This document shows positions 1 to 9,072 of a stretch of 43,530 bases of DNA, in pieces (the first letter of the stretch is position 1; each line of letters starts with the position of its first letter). The position numbers and the translations under genes were made by a program. The notes beneath the pieces were generated by a model. That model worked only from the letters and a program-made list of their open reading frames with translations. It was not told where the DNA came from and made no database searches. Source of the stretch: Euryarchaeota archaeon Ods01 (GTDB lineage Archaea > Halobacteriota > Halobacteria > Halobacteriales > Halorutilaceae); assembly GCA_028751095.1 (NCBI GenBank), contig JAQZCZ010000006.1, positions 1-43,530 on the forward strand, given 5' to 3'.

Positions 1-339
1 ACCGAACGGGTCAGCTTCCTCCGTATCGTCGAAGTCCTCGTCGTCTTCAGTTTCTTCTTCGAAGGGGTCGGCTTCGTCGTCGAACATCTCCTCGTCAGCC
101 TCGACATCATCCTCGTCAGCCTCGACATCATCCTCGTCAGCCTCACCGCCGTCGTCGTCGAGCATATCGCGCACATCGCGGCTGTCAAGGGCGTCGTCCA
201 TCTCGTCCTCTTCCTCAGCTTCCTCGGACGGGGCGTCGGATTCAGTTTCTTCTTCATCCTCCCCGAAGTCGTACACCTCGTCCTCGAAAAGGTCCTCTTC
301 CTCGTCCCCTTGGTCAGAATCTTTTTCGTTTTCGTCCAC
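1..339 (-). CDS. Very acidic low-complexity protein, partial (C-terminus beyond window)
   Basis: Open frame on the minus strand from GTG at 339 to the window edge: VDENEKDSDQGDEEEDLFEDEVYDFGEDEEETESDAPSEEAEEEDEMDDALDSRDVRDMLDDDGGEADEDDVEADEDDVEADEE...; not in the supplied ORF track because of GTG start/no stop. Confidence 0.6.
   Translation of the reverse strand, partial: MDENEKDSDQGDEEEDLFEDEVYDFGEDEEETESDAPSEEAEEEDEMDDALDSRDVRDMLDDDGGEADEDDVEADEDDVEADEEMFDDEADPFEEETEDDEDFDDTEEADPFG
90..144. repeat. 21-bp in-frame tandem repeat (about 2.6 copies)
   Basis: cctcgtcagcctcgacatcat at 90-110 and 111-131, partial third copy 132-144; encodes DDVEADE repeats. Confidence 0.85.
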
Positions 340-494
340 AGTTTATCACTTCTTCAGTCGGTTAGGTGGTTTACGTCCGTCTTACCCATAAGGGTTGTCC
401 CCGCAGGTATCGCTGTGGGCGTGATAATATCGGGAGTTAATTAAAGCTTTTGGGCGGTTAAGCGTTGCTGAAAGCTACGTAAGCCGGTCTTACG

Positions 495-725
495 TCACCG
501 GTTTCTCTTCTGTTCCGCCTCTTTGGCGATAGAGTCCTGCTTTATCGAGTTTATGCTCGACTCAAGCCGGTCGAGTTCGTCGTCGGTCATCTCAACCTGC
601 GACCGTAGCTCCTCGACCTCCTCCTGTAGCTGGCGGAGCCTGACGTACATCAGGTAGCTCATCCAGAGTGTTCCGACGAGCAGTACGGTGAGCAGTCCGA
701 TTATGATGCTGGTTGTCTCGACCAT
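495..725 (-). CDS. Small protein with N-terminal TM helix and coiled coil
   Basis: MVETTSIIIGLLTVLLVGTLWMSYLMYVRLRQLQEEVEELRSQVE...; 6 bp downstream of the MinD-like gene, same strand. Confidence 0.75.
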   Translation of the reverse strand: MVETTSIIIGLLTVLLVGTLWMSYLMYVRLRQLQEEVEELRSQVEMTDDELDRLESSINSIKQDSIAKEAEQKRNR

Positions 726-731
726 TGTTTA

Positions 732-1514
732 TCACCCGAATATCGCTTTCGCCATCTTCTGTGCGAATCCGTCGCCTTCCTCCTCGGTCTCGACCTCCTC
801 GACGAACTCCTCGTCGGCGAGCTTGTGCGCAAGCTTCTTGTACGCCTGTGAAGCCGGCGAGTCCGGCGAGTGGAGGACGACGGGCTTCTTGTACGAAGCC
901 GAGCGGCGTACCTCGGCGTCCTCGGGAACGGAGACGAGAACCTCCGCCTCCAGAAGGTCCTCGACACGCGTAACGTCAAGGTCGTCGCCGCTCGAACCCG
1001 CACGCGTCAGAACGATTCCGCCGACCTCGCTACCGACCTTGTCGGTCATGACACGTGTCTTGAGTCCGTCCGCCATACTCGAAAGCTCGGGGTTGACAAC
1101 GAGGAGAACCTCATCAGCGACCGCGAGAGGTATGACGCTGTCCTTGCTCAGACCTGCGGGCGCGTCGATGAGAAGATACTCGGTGTTGTCGATTATGTAC
1201 GAAAGCGCGTCCTGAAGCTTCTCGGGGTCCGCCTTCTGGAAGCCTTCGAGCGTCAGACCGGCGGGCACTACCTGAAGCCCCTCGGGACCCTCGTAGACCG
1301 CGTTCTTGATGCGCTGGTCGCCCGAAAGGACCTCGTGTAGCGTGACAGGTTCCTCCTCCAGACCGAGGAGAAGACCGAGGTTAGCCATACCGAGGTCAGC
1401 GTCCAACACAGTCGTCCTATGCCCCATCTGAGCCAGCGACGTTCCGAGGTTTATCGTCGTCGTCGTCTTTCCTGTTCCTCCCTTGCCGGAGGCGATAGTA
1501 TATACCTTTGCCAT
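732..1514 (-). CDS. minD: MinD/ParA-family P-loop ATPase
   Basis: Deviant Walker A GKGGTGKTTTTINLG, LLIDAPAGLSKDS, C-terminal short amphipathic segment GFAQKMAKAIFG. Confidence 0.92.
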   Translation of the reverse strand: MAKVYTIASGKGGTGKTTTTINLGTSLAQMGHRTTVLDADLGMANLGLLLGLEEEPVTLHEVLSGDQRIKNAVYEGPEGLQVVPAGLTLEGFQKADPEKLQDALSYIIDNTEYLLIDAPAGLSKDSVIPLAVADEVLLVVNPELSSMADGLKTRVMTDKVGSEVGGIVLTRAGSSGDDLDVTRVEDLLEAEVLVSVPEDAEVRRSASYKKPVVLHSPDSPASQAYKKLAHKLADEEFVEEVETEEEGDGFAQKMAKAIFG

Positions 1515-1680
1515 ACAGACCCTCTATTGTCTCAGTCTGTCTTAGACCCCTACGTTTAAAAAACTATGCGTCAACTCCCGTACCGTGGGACGTTCCGAAG
1601 CGCCGGACGGGCAGGAGAAGGTGACAAGTTATATACCGTCGTAACCCTTAACCGGAAATGGATACATAGGTGAAAAGAGA

Positions 1681-2619
1681 ATGCTCCCCGAGGGAGAATA
1701 CCTTTACAAAGATTTGAGTTCTGAGTTCGTGGACCTCGAAAAACTCCTTGACGAGATACGCGAGGAACAGACCTCGGGATATCTGAGCTTCGAGGGGGAT
1801 AACGACAGAGGCTTCGCCGTCCTCGACCGCGGTGAGACCGGACGTATCAAGATAAGCAAGAACGGTCACGAACGTATCAAGGAAGGCGAAGACGCGATAC
1901 GCGACATACTCGAAAACGGAAGCTACACGGTTCAGGTCGTCGACTGTAACGAGTCGGGGCGCGAGATAGTCGATATCAAGCTCGAAAACGAGGAGATAAA
2001 GTCGGGTATCGATACCGACGAGATAGATGTGGCGAGCTTCTTCGCCACCAATATCACCGACCAAGAAAACGACTGCCATATCATTCTTATCTCCGGCGAC
2101 TACTCGGGCGTAGTTACGATGGTAGACGGGATTCCAACTCAGGCTAAGCTTAGCACGCCCGACGAGATACTCGTCGGAAACGACGCCCTCGAAGACGCTC
2201 TCGGATACATCGAAGAGGGCGATGTCTCCATCGATATATACAGAATGTCGGAGAAGGAGGTCGAGGAACAGGATACGGGCGAGGAGGTCATCGACGAGAG
2301 GATGGAGGGCGAACTCGAAGGCATCTCCGACGACTTCGAGGACAAGGCGGACGACCTGCTCGACGACATGGGACTCGACTTCGGCGAAGGCGGCGATGAA
2401 GAGAGCGACGCCGACGGGGGTGACGAGGGCGACGAAGGAGGGAACGGCATGGACCTCGGCGAGGACGACCTCGACATAGGGATGGACGAGGGCGATATCG
2501 CCGACGAACTCGGTATCGACGAAGACGACGGCGACGAGGAGGAGGGACTCGAAACCGAGGAAGACGACGACGAAGGCGGCGACGTTTTCGACGAAATAGA
2601 AACGAGCCGCGACGAATAG
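1681..2619 (+). CDS. Conserved hypothetical protein, globular N-terminus with acidic low-complexity C-terminal tail
   Basis: 312-aa ORF, N-terminal LSSEFVDLEKLLDEIREEQTSGYLSFEG... (DUF4388-like appearance), C-terminal Asp/Glu/Gly-rich tail. Confidence 0.8.
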   Translation: MLPEGEYLYKDLSSEFVDLEKLLDEIREEQTSGYLSFEGDNDRGFAVLDRGETGRIKISKNGHERIKEGEDAIRDILENGSYTVQVVDCNESGREIVDIKLENEEIKSGIDTDEIDVASFFATNITDQENDCHIILISGDYSGVVTMVDGIPTQAKLSTPDEILVGNDALEDALGYIEEGDVSIDIYRMSEKEVEEQDTGEEVIDERMEGELEGISDDFEDKADDLLDDMGLDFGEGGDEESDADGGDEGDEGGNGMDLGEDDLDIGMDEGDIADELGIDEDDGDEEEGLETEEDDDEGGDVFDEIETSRDE

Positions 2620-2678
2620 CTTCCGTTTCGCGGCGTTTTGGTGGAAAGAGGTTTACATACGCAGTACGTATCGTGGTT

Positions 2679-2996
2679 ATGTTCGAGGACTTTTCCAGCG
2701 CGTACTACCTCGGACGGATGTACGTCGAGCCACACGACGGAGACCGTCCCGCGATGCAGTACGAAGACTTCGAGGCGGTCAGTCGGGACGTGTACGACGA
2801 GGAGAAGCCGCTCGTGATAAAGGTCGACAGGAAACACCTCGTCGTGGACGGCGACAACGGCGTTCCGCGTGGCACGCTCGGGGTGCCGCGTGAGATGGTA
2901 AAGGAACTCGACGTGCGTAATCCGCCGGCTCTCAAGGAGGTTCTTCTCGCTAAACGCGGGCACGCCGCCCGTATACTCGGGCTGAGCGGCGGCTAG
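2679..2996 (+). CDS. DUF5802-like small haloarchaeal protein
   Basis: MFEDFSSAYYLGRMYVEPHDGDRPAMQ...NPPALKEVLLAKRGHAARIL; ORF track starts at 2673, MFEDF start preferred. Confidence 0.8.
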   Translation: MFEDFSSAYYLGRMYVEPHDGDRPAMQYEDFEAVSRDVYDEEKPLVIKVDRKHLVVDGDNGVPRGTLGVPREMVKELDVRNPPALKEVLLAKRGHAARILGLSGG

Positions 2997-3730
2997 CGGT
3001 CGGCTACGCGTCCGACGAGACGGACGAGCGACTCGACCGCCTCCTCGTAGAGACGCGCGCCTTTCTCAGCCGTTGCCTCGGTAGCGTCGCCGACGACGCC
3101 GTTCTCCGTAAACTCGTCCGAGTCGTAAGCGAGAGGCGCGGACTCGGCGTACTCCCCCCATGCGTCGGCTCCATCGACGGGCGCGTCGACGAGGTCGGGG
3201 GCGAGATGGAGAAGGACCGAGGTCTCGACCGCTCCGGCGTGTCCCATGCTCAGGTCGACGGCGTCGAGGTCGACCGCTTCCCACCATGTCCAGTAGGTGG
3301 CGAACATGTCGCCGTCGCGCGTGAGTCGCGCGCAGGCTTCGCCGAGGGCGTCGGTGTTGCCGCCGTGTCCGTTGACTACGACGGCGCGGTTGGCAGGAGC
3401 GGAGCGGAGCGTCTCGGAGACGTAGGCGCGGAAGGTCGACGGCGAGACGTAGAGGGTGCCGTCGAAGCCGCGGTGTTCCTCCGAGACACCGACGGGGACG
3501 GTCGGGAGGACGGCGGCGGCGTCGCAACGTTCGGCGGCTTCGCGGACAACCTCTTCGGCTACGAGTGCATCGGTCGACAGCGGCGCGTGCGGACCGTGCT
3601 GTTCGGTGCTTCCGACGGGAAGTAGGACGACATCGACAGACGCGTCACGTACGTCGGTCCATGACGAGCTACCGAGGTTCACGGCAACCACCTTCGTGTA
3701 CGGCTTCGTTGTCTGGACATACTCACCCAA
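2993..3730 (-). CDS. Creatininase-family amidohydrolase (ArfB-like formamide hydrolase)
   Basis: VVLLPVGSTEQHGPHAPLSTDALVAEEV...VVVNGHGGNTDAL; true start may be internal (GTG near 3691). Confidence 0.88.
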   Translation of the reverse strand: MGEYVQTTKPYTKVVAVNLGSSSWTDVRDASVDVVLLPVGSTEQHGPHAPLSTDALVAEEVVREAAERCDAAAVLPTVPVGVSEEHRGFDGTLYVSPSTFRAYVSETLRSAPANRAVVVNGHGGNTDALGEACARLTRDGDMFATYWTWWEAVDLDAVDLSMGHAGAVETSVLLHLAPDLVDAPVDGADAWGEYAESAPLAYDSDEFTENGVVGDATEATAEKGARLYEEAVESLVRLVGRVADR

Positions 3731-3764
3731 AACCTATAATATTCGCCCGCCCCCATTAAGCTAT

Positions 3765-4130
3765 ATGTTAGGCTCGCTGGAAAAGGAAGTAGTAGCGGTG
3801 TTGGAGGACGAGAACGAAGCCACGATAAACGAGGTCGTCGAGTGCCTCAACGACAGGGATGTCGACGTGGCGTACACGACGGTCAGCACGGTTCTCGACA
3901 GGCTACACGGGAAGGAGATGGTCGACCGCAGGAAGGAGCCTTACCGCGGCGGTTCGCGTTACGTCTACGAATACGTCGACATACGCGACGAGTACCTGAC
4001 GCGCGTCGTCGACAACCTGACGACGGTCTTCGGCGAGAAGGCTGTCGCTAACCTCGTCAGCGAGGTAGAAGATATCGGCGAGGACGAGGAACAGGACCTG
4101 TCGAGCGTCAGGGACGAACTCGACCTTTAG
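3765..4130 (+). CDS. BlaI/MecI-type winged-helix transcriptional regulator
   Basis: MLGSLEKEVVAVLEDENEATINEVVECLNDRDVDVAYTTVSTVLDRLHGKEMVDRRKE; the 3456 start in the track is an upstream in-frame extension. Confidence 0.85.
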   Translation: MLGSLEKEVVAVLEDENEATINEVVECLNDRDVDVAYTTVSTVLDRLHGKEMVDRRKEPYRGGSRYVYEYVDIRDEYLTRVVDNLTTVFGEKAVANLVSEVEDIGEDEEQDLSSVRDELDL

Positions 4131-4178
4131 TCGGGACGAACCGTTTAGCTTTAACCGGAAGGTCCCGTACCCGCATCT

Positions 4179-4553
4179 ATGAAGTGGCAAGGACGTTCTA
4201 CACGTAAGAAGACGGGTGGACACAGAAAGCGCGGAAGGAAGAAGAGGAAGCACGAGCTTGGCGACGAGCCTACCGAGACACAGGTCGGTGACAAGAAGTA
4301 CAAGACGGTCGTCGTCCGCGGCGGTAAAAAGAAGACAAGCGTTCTAAAAACGAACGAGGCGAACTTTATCGACGGCGGCAACACCAACCGCGTCGAGATA
4401 GAGAACGTTATTGAGAACGGCGCGAACCCGAACTACGCACGGCGTGACATCATCACCAAGGGCGCTATCATAGAGACGCCCGAGGGACGCGCACGCGTCG
4501 TCTCGCGCCCGGGACAGGACGGCGTCGTTAACGCGGTCGCTGTCGAAGAGTGA
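4179..4553 (+). CDS. rps8e: 30S ribosomal protein eS8
   Basis: MKWQGRSTRKKTGGHRKRGRKKRKHELG...NPNYARRDIITKGAIIETPEGRARVVSRPGQDGVVNAV. Confidence 0.97.
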   Translation: MKWQGRSTRKKTGGHRKRGRKKRKHELGDEPTETQVGDKKYKTVVVRGGKKKTSVLKTNEANFIDGGNTNRVEIENVIENGANPNYARRDIITKGAIIETPEGRARVVSRPGQDGVVNAVAVEE

Positions 4554-5002
4554 GCCTTCGGCGCGTCGTAGCCGCCCCGTTTCTCCGGCGCGAAACCGAC
4601 GAAGCCACGCGTGCAGAGTTTATCTACAGTCTGACGAGGGACGCCGACTGGTTCGACACCGACGAAGCCGAGAAGGTTCTGGAAACCGGGGTTGAAGAAG
4701 GTCTTCTCAAAGCCGACGGAGACGACGTGCGTCCGGCTTTCGACGTTTCGGAGGTGGATGTTCCGGACGGCTTCTCGCCCTCGGCGCGGTCGCTCATCGG
4801 TGAGAACCGGGGCGTCTTCGAAAGGACGGTCGACCGTCTCGTTGAGGCTGGACACGACAAACGCGAGGCGGTAGCCGAAATTAACCGTCGGCACGCCGAG
4901 ATGGGCGACGTTGGCGTACAGGCGGCGGCGCTAATCGTGGCTAAGGAGAAAGGTCTGAGTGTCGCGGACCTCGCAGAAGAAGGTCTCGAAGAACTGAAGT
5001 AG
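4550..5002 (+). CDS. DUF2240-family protein
   Basis: GTG start overlapping eS8 stop by 4 bp; LRRVVAAPFLRRETDEATRAEFIYSLTRD... Confidence 0.85.
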   Translation: MSLRRVVAAPFLRRETDEATRAEFIYSLTRDADWFDTDEAEKVLETGVEEGLLKADGDDVRPAFDVSEVDVPDGFSPSARSLIGENRGVFERTVDRLVEAGHDKREAVAEINRRHAEMGDVGVQAAALIVAKEKGLSVADLAEEGLEELK

Positions 5003-5395
5003 CTACTCTTCGTCCTCGTCTTCCTCGTTCGCGCCAAGGAGGGAGTCTATATCCTCGTCGCCCTCCTCGACGACGCGCGTATTGAGCTGTACGGTAGCCT
5101 CGCCGACTTCGCCGCCGCGGACGGTGACGCGTCGGCGTTCGCCGTCACGCGTCGGGTTGAATCCGGTTCCGCCGCTGACCATGACCTCGGCGATACCCTG
5201 TCCTTCGACATCGCCACGCATAGGGCGTCCGGTGTCGTCGCTCCCGCCCGTGATTTCGAGCGTGTAGCCGTCGAGACCCACGGCGCTTCCGTCGACCTCG
5301 TCGCCTATCTCGTTGCCTGTGAACGCGTTCACGTCCGCCTCTACCTGATACGAGTCCCCTGTCTCGGGATTGGAGACTACGACCCTTACTGACAT
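5003..5395 (-). CDS. rps6e: 30S ribosomal protein eS6
   Basis: VRVVVSNPETGDSYQVEADVNAFTGNEIGDEVDGSAVGLDGYTLEITGGSDDTGRPMRGDV. Confidence 0.96.
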   Translation of the reverse strand: MSVRVVVSNPETGDSYQVEADVNAFTGNEIGDEVDGSAVGLDGYTLEITGGSDDTGRPMRGDVEGQGIAEVMVSGGTGFNPTRDGERRRVTVRGGEVGEATVQLNTRVVEEGDEDIDSLLGANEEDEDEE

Positions 5396-5519
5396 ATCCG
5401 GTCGTTGTCGTCTGCGAGTAATAAGTCTGCCGTCTCGACAGACGCGTCGCTACGCGTTTAGGCAGGAAAGAAAGGGTGTTCGGCGAACTGTTCTGAGAGG
5501 CTACCTGACGGCGAGAGCC

Positions 5520-8500
5520 TTACTCGTCCTGACGGCGGAGCGCGAGAAGCGCAACCGCTATCAGGGCGATGAGGGCAGCAACGGCGGTGAAGCCAGGCTG
5601 CTCCTCTTCAGGAGGCTCTTCGTCGTCAACCTCGTCGTCGTCATCGTCGTCTTCAAGCTGAGCTTCAAGCTCTGCGTTACGGTCTTCGAGGTCGTTGACT
5701 TCCTGCTGGAGGTCGTCACGCTCGGATTCGAGCTGAGCGACCTGGTCCTGAAGCTCTTCTATCTGCGCACGGAGTTCTCCGAGTTCGTCTTCAAGGCGTT
5801 CACCTTCAGCGAAGGTTCCTTCGGCGACGATGTCAACGGTGACCTCGTCGACGCGTTCACCATCGTCGGACTGGATGGTGTAGTTGCCAGGTTCGACTTC
5901 CTCGGGGACCTCAATCTCAACGTGCCAGACGCCGTCTTGTTCCCACTCGTCGGCGATGCCGACGTCGAGTTCAGCGATGGACGGTCCTTCCGTCGCCTCA
6001 ACGACTATCGTGGCGTCGTTGGGGTTGCGGTTCGTGGTACCGCGGATGACTGCCGTTTCGCCGACCTCGATGTCAGCAACTCCGGTGAGGTTCTCTTCGT
6101 ACTGCGTCGGGACAACGTCGTTTATCTGGGTGCGCGAGTCACTCGTGAGGCGGAACTGCTCCGCGACGAGGAGGTCGTCGCTACCTGCGGCTTCGACCGT
6201 CTCGTCAAGGAGTATCTCACGGACCTGGTCCTGTGTCAGGCTTCTGTCGAAGATAGCGTCGAAGTCGTCTTCGACAAGGTCAACGAGTCTGTCAGTAGTA
6301 GCGACGCTACCGTCCGAGAAGAGACCATCGCCGAAGCGACCGTCACGTCCCGGACTGACCGCGGTTGCCTGAACCGTACCGGTTCTGCGGTCACTGATGT
6401 CGAAGCCTTCCTCGTCGATGGTTCCGTCGCTGTCAGCGTCGAACGTGTCAGCGTCGGTTCCACCCTGAGTGTCGGTGAAGAGAACGACGTACTCTTCAGG
6501 TCCGATTAGGGTACCCTGCCAGTCGATTCCGTCGTCCTCGTAGACCTCACCGCCGAACGTCATGAAGTCGAGTTCGAGGGTGGGTTCAGCGACGCGGATG
6601 GACTGCTGGATGCTCGCTCCCGAACTGAAGTCCGAGGAGTCGAGTCCGTCGTCGCCGGTTACTGCGTCACCGGTGTTACGCGCCGCTATGTCGACATCAA
6701 CCGTGTCTATGACACCGTAGCGGTAGACACCGGGCTGTCCGAGTATGTCGGCAGCCTCCTCGGTGACACCGGATTCGGTGCGGTCACTGATGTCGATGTC
6801 AGTTTCTTCGTACGTGTCGTCCGTTGCGTCCACGGAGATGGTCTGAACGTGGAAGAAGTTGTCGCGGTCACGGACGAAGACCGAGACGTCGTCGACACCA
6901 CTCGAAGTGGTACCGTTAAGGTCGACTTCCTGACCGGGGACGTACGTGCGGTCAGGCGAGTCGATGGTTATCTCGGCTTCAGCGACGTTGAGGGTGTCGT
7001 CGTCCTCATCGTCGTTGAAGCTACTGCTGTCTTCGAAGAGGTTGGCGATAGCGCCTACGTGGTCACCGTCTTCGGCGGCGTCGAAGAGTTCGACATCAAC
7101 GCTCGCGTCGTCGAGGTACTTGGACCGTATCTGCGACTCAGCGACGCCGTCCTTCTCGACTACGGCGAAGACGCCTTCGAGGTCAGCTTCCTCGTTAGCA
7201 ACCAATTGAGCCGCGTCGCCGAGAGTACCTCCGACGTTAATGAGGTCTCCTCCAGCGTCAACTTCCCAGAGGTCTCCGAAGGCGTAGACGAAGTAGTCGT
7301 CTTCGTTAACGATGTTATCCTCCTGAGCCTCGAAGACGAGACCGCGCTCTTCACCTTCGTCGGTTAGACGGAAGGTGGACATCGCGTCGTTGAGCGCGTC
7401 TTCGTGGTCAGCCGGGAGAGGGTTGTCGTCACGGATGTCGTTGACATCCTCACGGAGGTCACCCTCGTCGATGAAGACGGCGTTCGAGTCCTCTTCGAAC
7501 GTGTTGAGGACTTCGTAGACTACGCGTTCACCCTGGTAGACATCGGTCTGGTCGAGTTCGATGTTAGGGTCGTCCTCACTTATGACGGTGAGGAGGCTAA
7601 GCGACGAGAACTCGTCGCGGTCGTACTCGTCGTCGTCAGTATCGAAGTCGTCCTCGTCAGGTTCGACACCGACTTCGTACGTTCCGGTGTCCTCGAAGTC
7701 AAGGTCGAAGACGATGTCGTACTCGTTACCGTCTTCAGCCTCCATGTTCGTTCCGTTCACGGTGACGGCTTCGGACGTGATGTCACGCTCGTCGTCGTCA
7801 AGGACTAGACCCTGAAGGTCAAGGTCCGCAGGGTCGAATCCTGTGCGGTAGTCGACTGCTACCTGAACCTGAGTGTCTTCCTCAACGGAGCCGCCACCGA
7901 TGCGGTTACCGTTGCGGTCGAGAACCCTCATACGGTCGGGCGAGGGTTCACGGACGCGGATGAACTCGTCGTTGTCGTCGTCACCCGCAAGGTAGTAGTT
8001 ACCTTCTTCGAGCGTCCAGCGGACGGGGTCGTCGCGTATCTCCTGTCCGTCAAACTCGAAGTCCTCTATGTCGTACTGCGCGATGTCCTCTATGAGTGTG
8101 AACTCCTTGTCCTCACCAAGGAAGACACGCGTCTCGTTGATGAGTTCACCGGCTCCACGGTCAACCGAGCCCTGAACATTCACGGACGGGTTGGTGTCGT
8201 AGACACCATCTCCGCCAGCCTGGAGACGGTTGACGGTTAGATCACCGTCATCGTCAACGGAGCCTACGAGGGGAACATCGCGCGTATCGTGGACGAAGTC
8301 ATGTGCGTTAAGCACGTTACCGTCCTCATCGACAGCGAAACCGTCAATAGTGCCGCCAGCCTCAACTTCTTCAGGTCCCTCGTTGATTGTCAGAGCGCCT
8401 TCCGCCGTGTCAGTGTCACCGTCGAAGCCATTGTCGTAGGTGACCGTGACATCGAGGTCATCACCAGCGTCTCCTTCTTGAGTGGTGTAGGTTATTACGT

Positions 8501-8798
8501 CATCAACTTCACCACCTGCCGTTACGTCCACGTCTTCCTGTGTCTCCACTACACCCTCTATGCCCTCTATCTCAAGCTCTACGTCATCGGTAGCACCTTC
8601 TTCACCACCAGTCTCGTTAAGCAGGTAGTCAACGGTGACTTCGTCACCTTCAGTTACCTCCTCAGGCGATACATCTTGGACTGTTACGTCCACATCTTGA
8701 GCCGCCGCTACGCCAGCGGCAGCCATTCCTACCAGTGCGAACACCGATAGGATTACCGCGATTCTATATGTTCTATCGTTCATGTTGTTATCTGTCAC
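5520..8798 (-). CDS. S-layer-like surface glycoprotein, PGF-CTERM anchored
   Basis: 1092 aa; signal peptide RIAVILSVFALVGMAAAGVAAAQ; acidic body; coiled coil; C-terminal PGFTAVAALIALIAVALLALRRQDE (PGF-CTERM pattern). Confidence 0.9.
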   Translation of the reverse strand: MTDNNMNDRTYRIAVILSVFALVGMAAAGVAAAQDVDVTVQDVSPEEVTEGDEVTVDYLLNETGGEEGATDDVELEIEGIEGVVETQEDVDVTAGGEVDDVITYTTQEGDAGDDLDVTVTYDNGFDGDTDTAEGALTINEGPEEVEAGGTIDGFAVDEDGNVLNAHDFVHDTRDVPLVGSVDDDGDLTVNRLQAGGDGVYDTNPSVNVQGSVDRGAGELINETRVFLGEDKEFTLIEDIAQYDIEDFEFDGQEIRDDPVRWTLEEGNYYLAGDDDNDEFIRVREPSPDRMRVLDRNGNRIGGGSVEEDTQVQVAVDYRTGFDPADLDLQGLVLDDDERDITSEAVTVNGTNMEAEDGNEYDIVFDLDFEDTGTYEVGVEPDEDDFDTDDDEYDRDEFSSLSLLTVISEDDPNIELDQTDVYQGERVVYEVLNTFEEDSNAVFIDEGDLREDVNDIRDDNPLPADHEDALNDAMSTFRLTDEGEERGLVFEAQEDNIVNEDDYFVYAFGDLWEVDAGGDLINVGGTLGDAAQLVANEEADLEGVFAVVEKDGVAESQIRSKYLDDASVDVELFDAAEDGDHVGAIANLFEDSSSFNDDEDDDTLNVAEAEITIDSPDRTYVPGQEVDLNGTTSSGVDDVSVFVRDRDNFFHVQTISVDATDDTYEETDIDISDRTESGVTEEAADILGQPGVYRYGVIDTVDVDIAARNTGDAVTGDDGLDSSDFSSGASIQQSIRVAEPTLELDFMTFGGEVYEDDGIDWQGTLIGPEEYVVLFTDTQGGTDADTFDADSDGTIDEEGFDISDRRTGTVQATAVSPGRDGRFGDGLFSDGSVATTDRLVDLVEDDFDAIFDRSLTQDQVREILLDETVEAAGSDDLLVAEQFRLTSDSRTQINDVVPTQYEENLTGVADIEVGETAVIRGTTNRNPNDATIVVEATEGPSIAELDVGIADEWEQDGVWHVEIEVPEEVEPGNYTIQSDDGERVDEVTVDIVAEGTFAEGERLEDELGELRAQIEELQDQVAQLESERDDLQQEVNDLEDRNAELEAQLEDDDDDDEVDDEEPPEEEQPGFTAVAALIALIAVALLALRRQDE

Positions 8799-8916
8799 CT
8801 CTGTTTACGCTGTGGTGATAGCGTGTCTGCAAGCCGTTACTTTCTGAAGTGTATGCGTCCATGCTTGTGGCTCCACCTCCATGGGGATTCGTACAGACGG
8901 AGGTTACGCCCAACAG

Positions 8917-8931
8917 CTTAAATGCTTTCTG
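8917..8931 (-). promoter_or_regulatory. Candidate BRE/TATA promoter element (proximal) for the S-layer-like gene
   Basis: Minus strand CAGAAAGCATTTAAG. Confidence 0.45.
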
Positions 8932-8991
8932 TTAGACGGTAACCCCGTGACTGCTGGGTTTCTACCCTATGCATACCAGAACCGAGAATCC

Positions 8992-9006
8992 CCTAAATAC
9001 TTTCTG
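8992..9006 (-). promoter_or_regulatory. Candidate BRE/TATA promoter element (distal), near-copy of the proximal one
   Basis: Minus strand CAGAAAGTATTTAGG, 13/15 identical to 8917-8931, 75 bp away. Confidence 0.4.
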
Positions 9007-9024
9007 GTGAATACCGGCAAGTTG

Positions 9025-9036
9025 TGACGCGCGTCA
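9025..9036. promoter_or_regulatory. 12-bp perfect palindrome upstream of NUDIX gene
   Basis: TGACGCGCGTCA. Confidence 0.35.
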
Positions 9037-9072
9037 GACAGGCTTTTGCGCCGGGCGCGCGAGGCTCGGGAT

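Noticed and set aside
2139-2963. 274-aa minus-strand ORF with poly-Ser
   Set aside because: Complement of the acidic tail of 1681-2619; Ser runs are the antisense of Asp/Glu codons.
3456-3764. N-terminal extension of the BlaI-like ORF
   Set aside because: Overlaps the creatininase gene in antisense; the conserved HTH domain begins at ATG 3765.
5370-6509. 379-aa plus-strand ORF
   Set aside because: Antisense to the eS6/S-layer region; Val/Arg/Phe-rich translation typical of the complement of acidic coding sequence; the minus-strand gene has signal peptide and PGF-CTERM.
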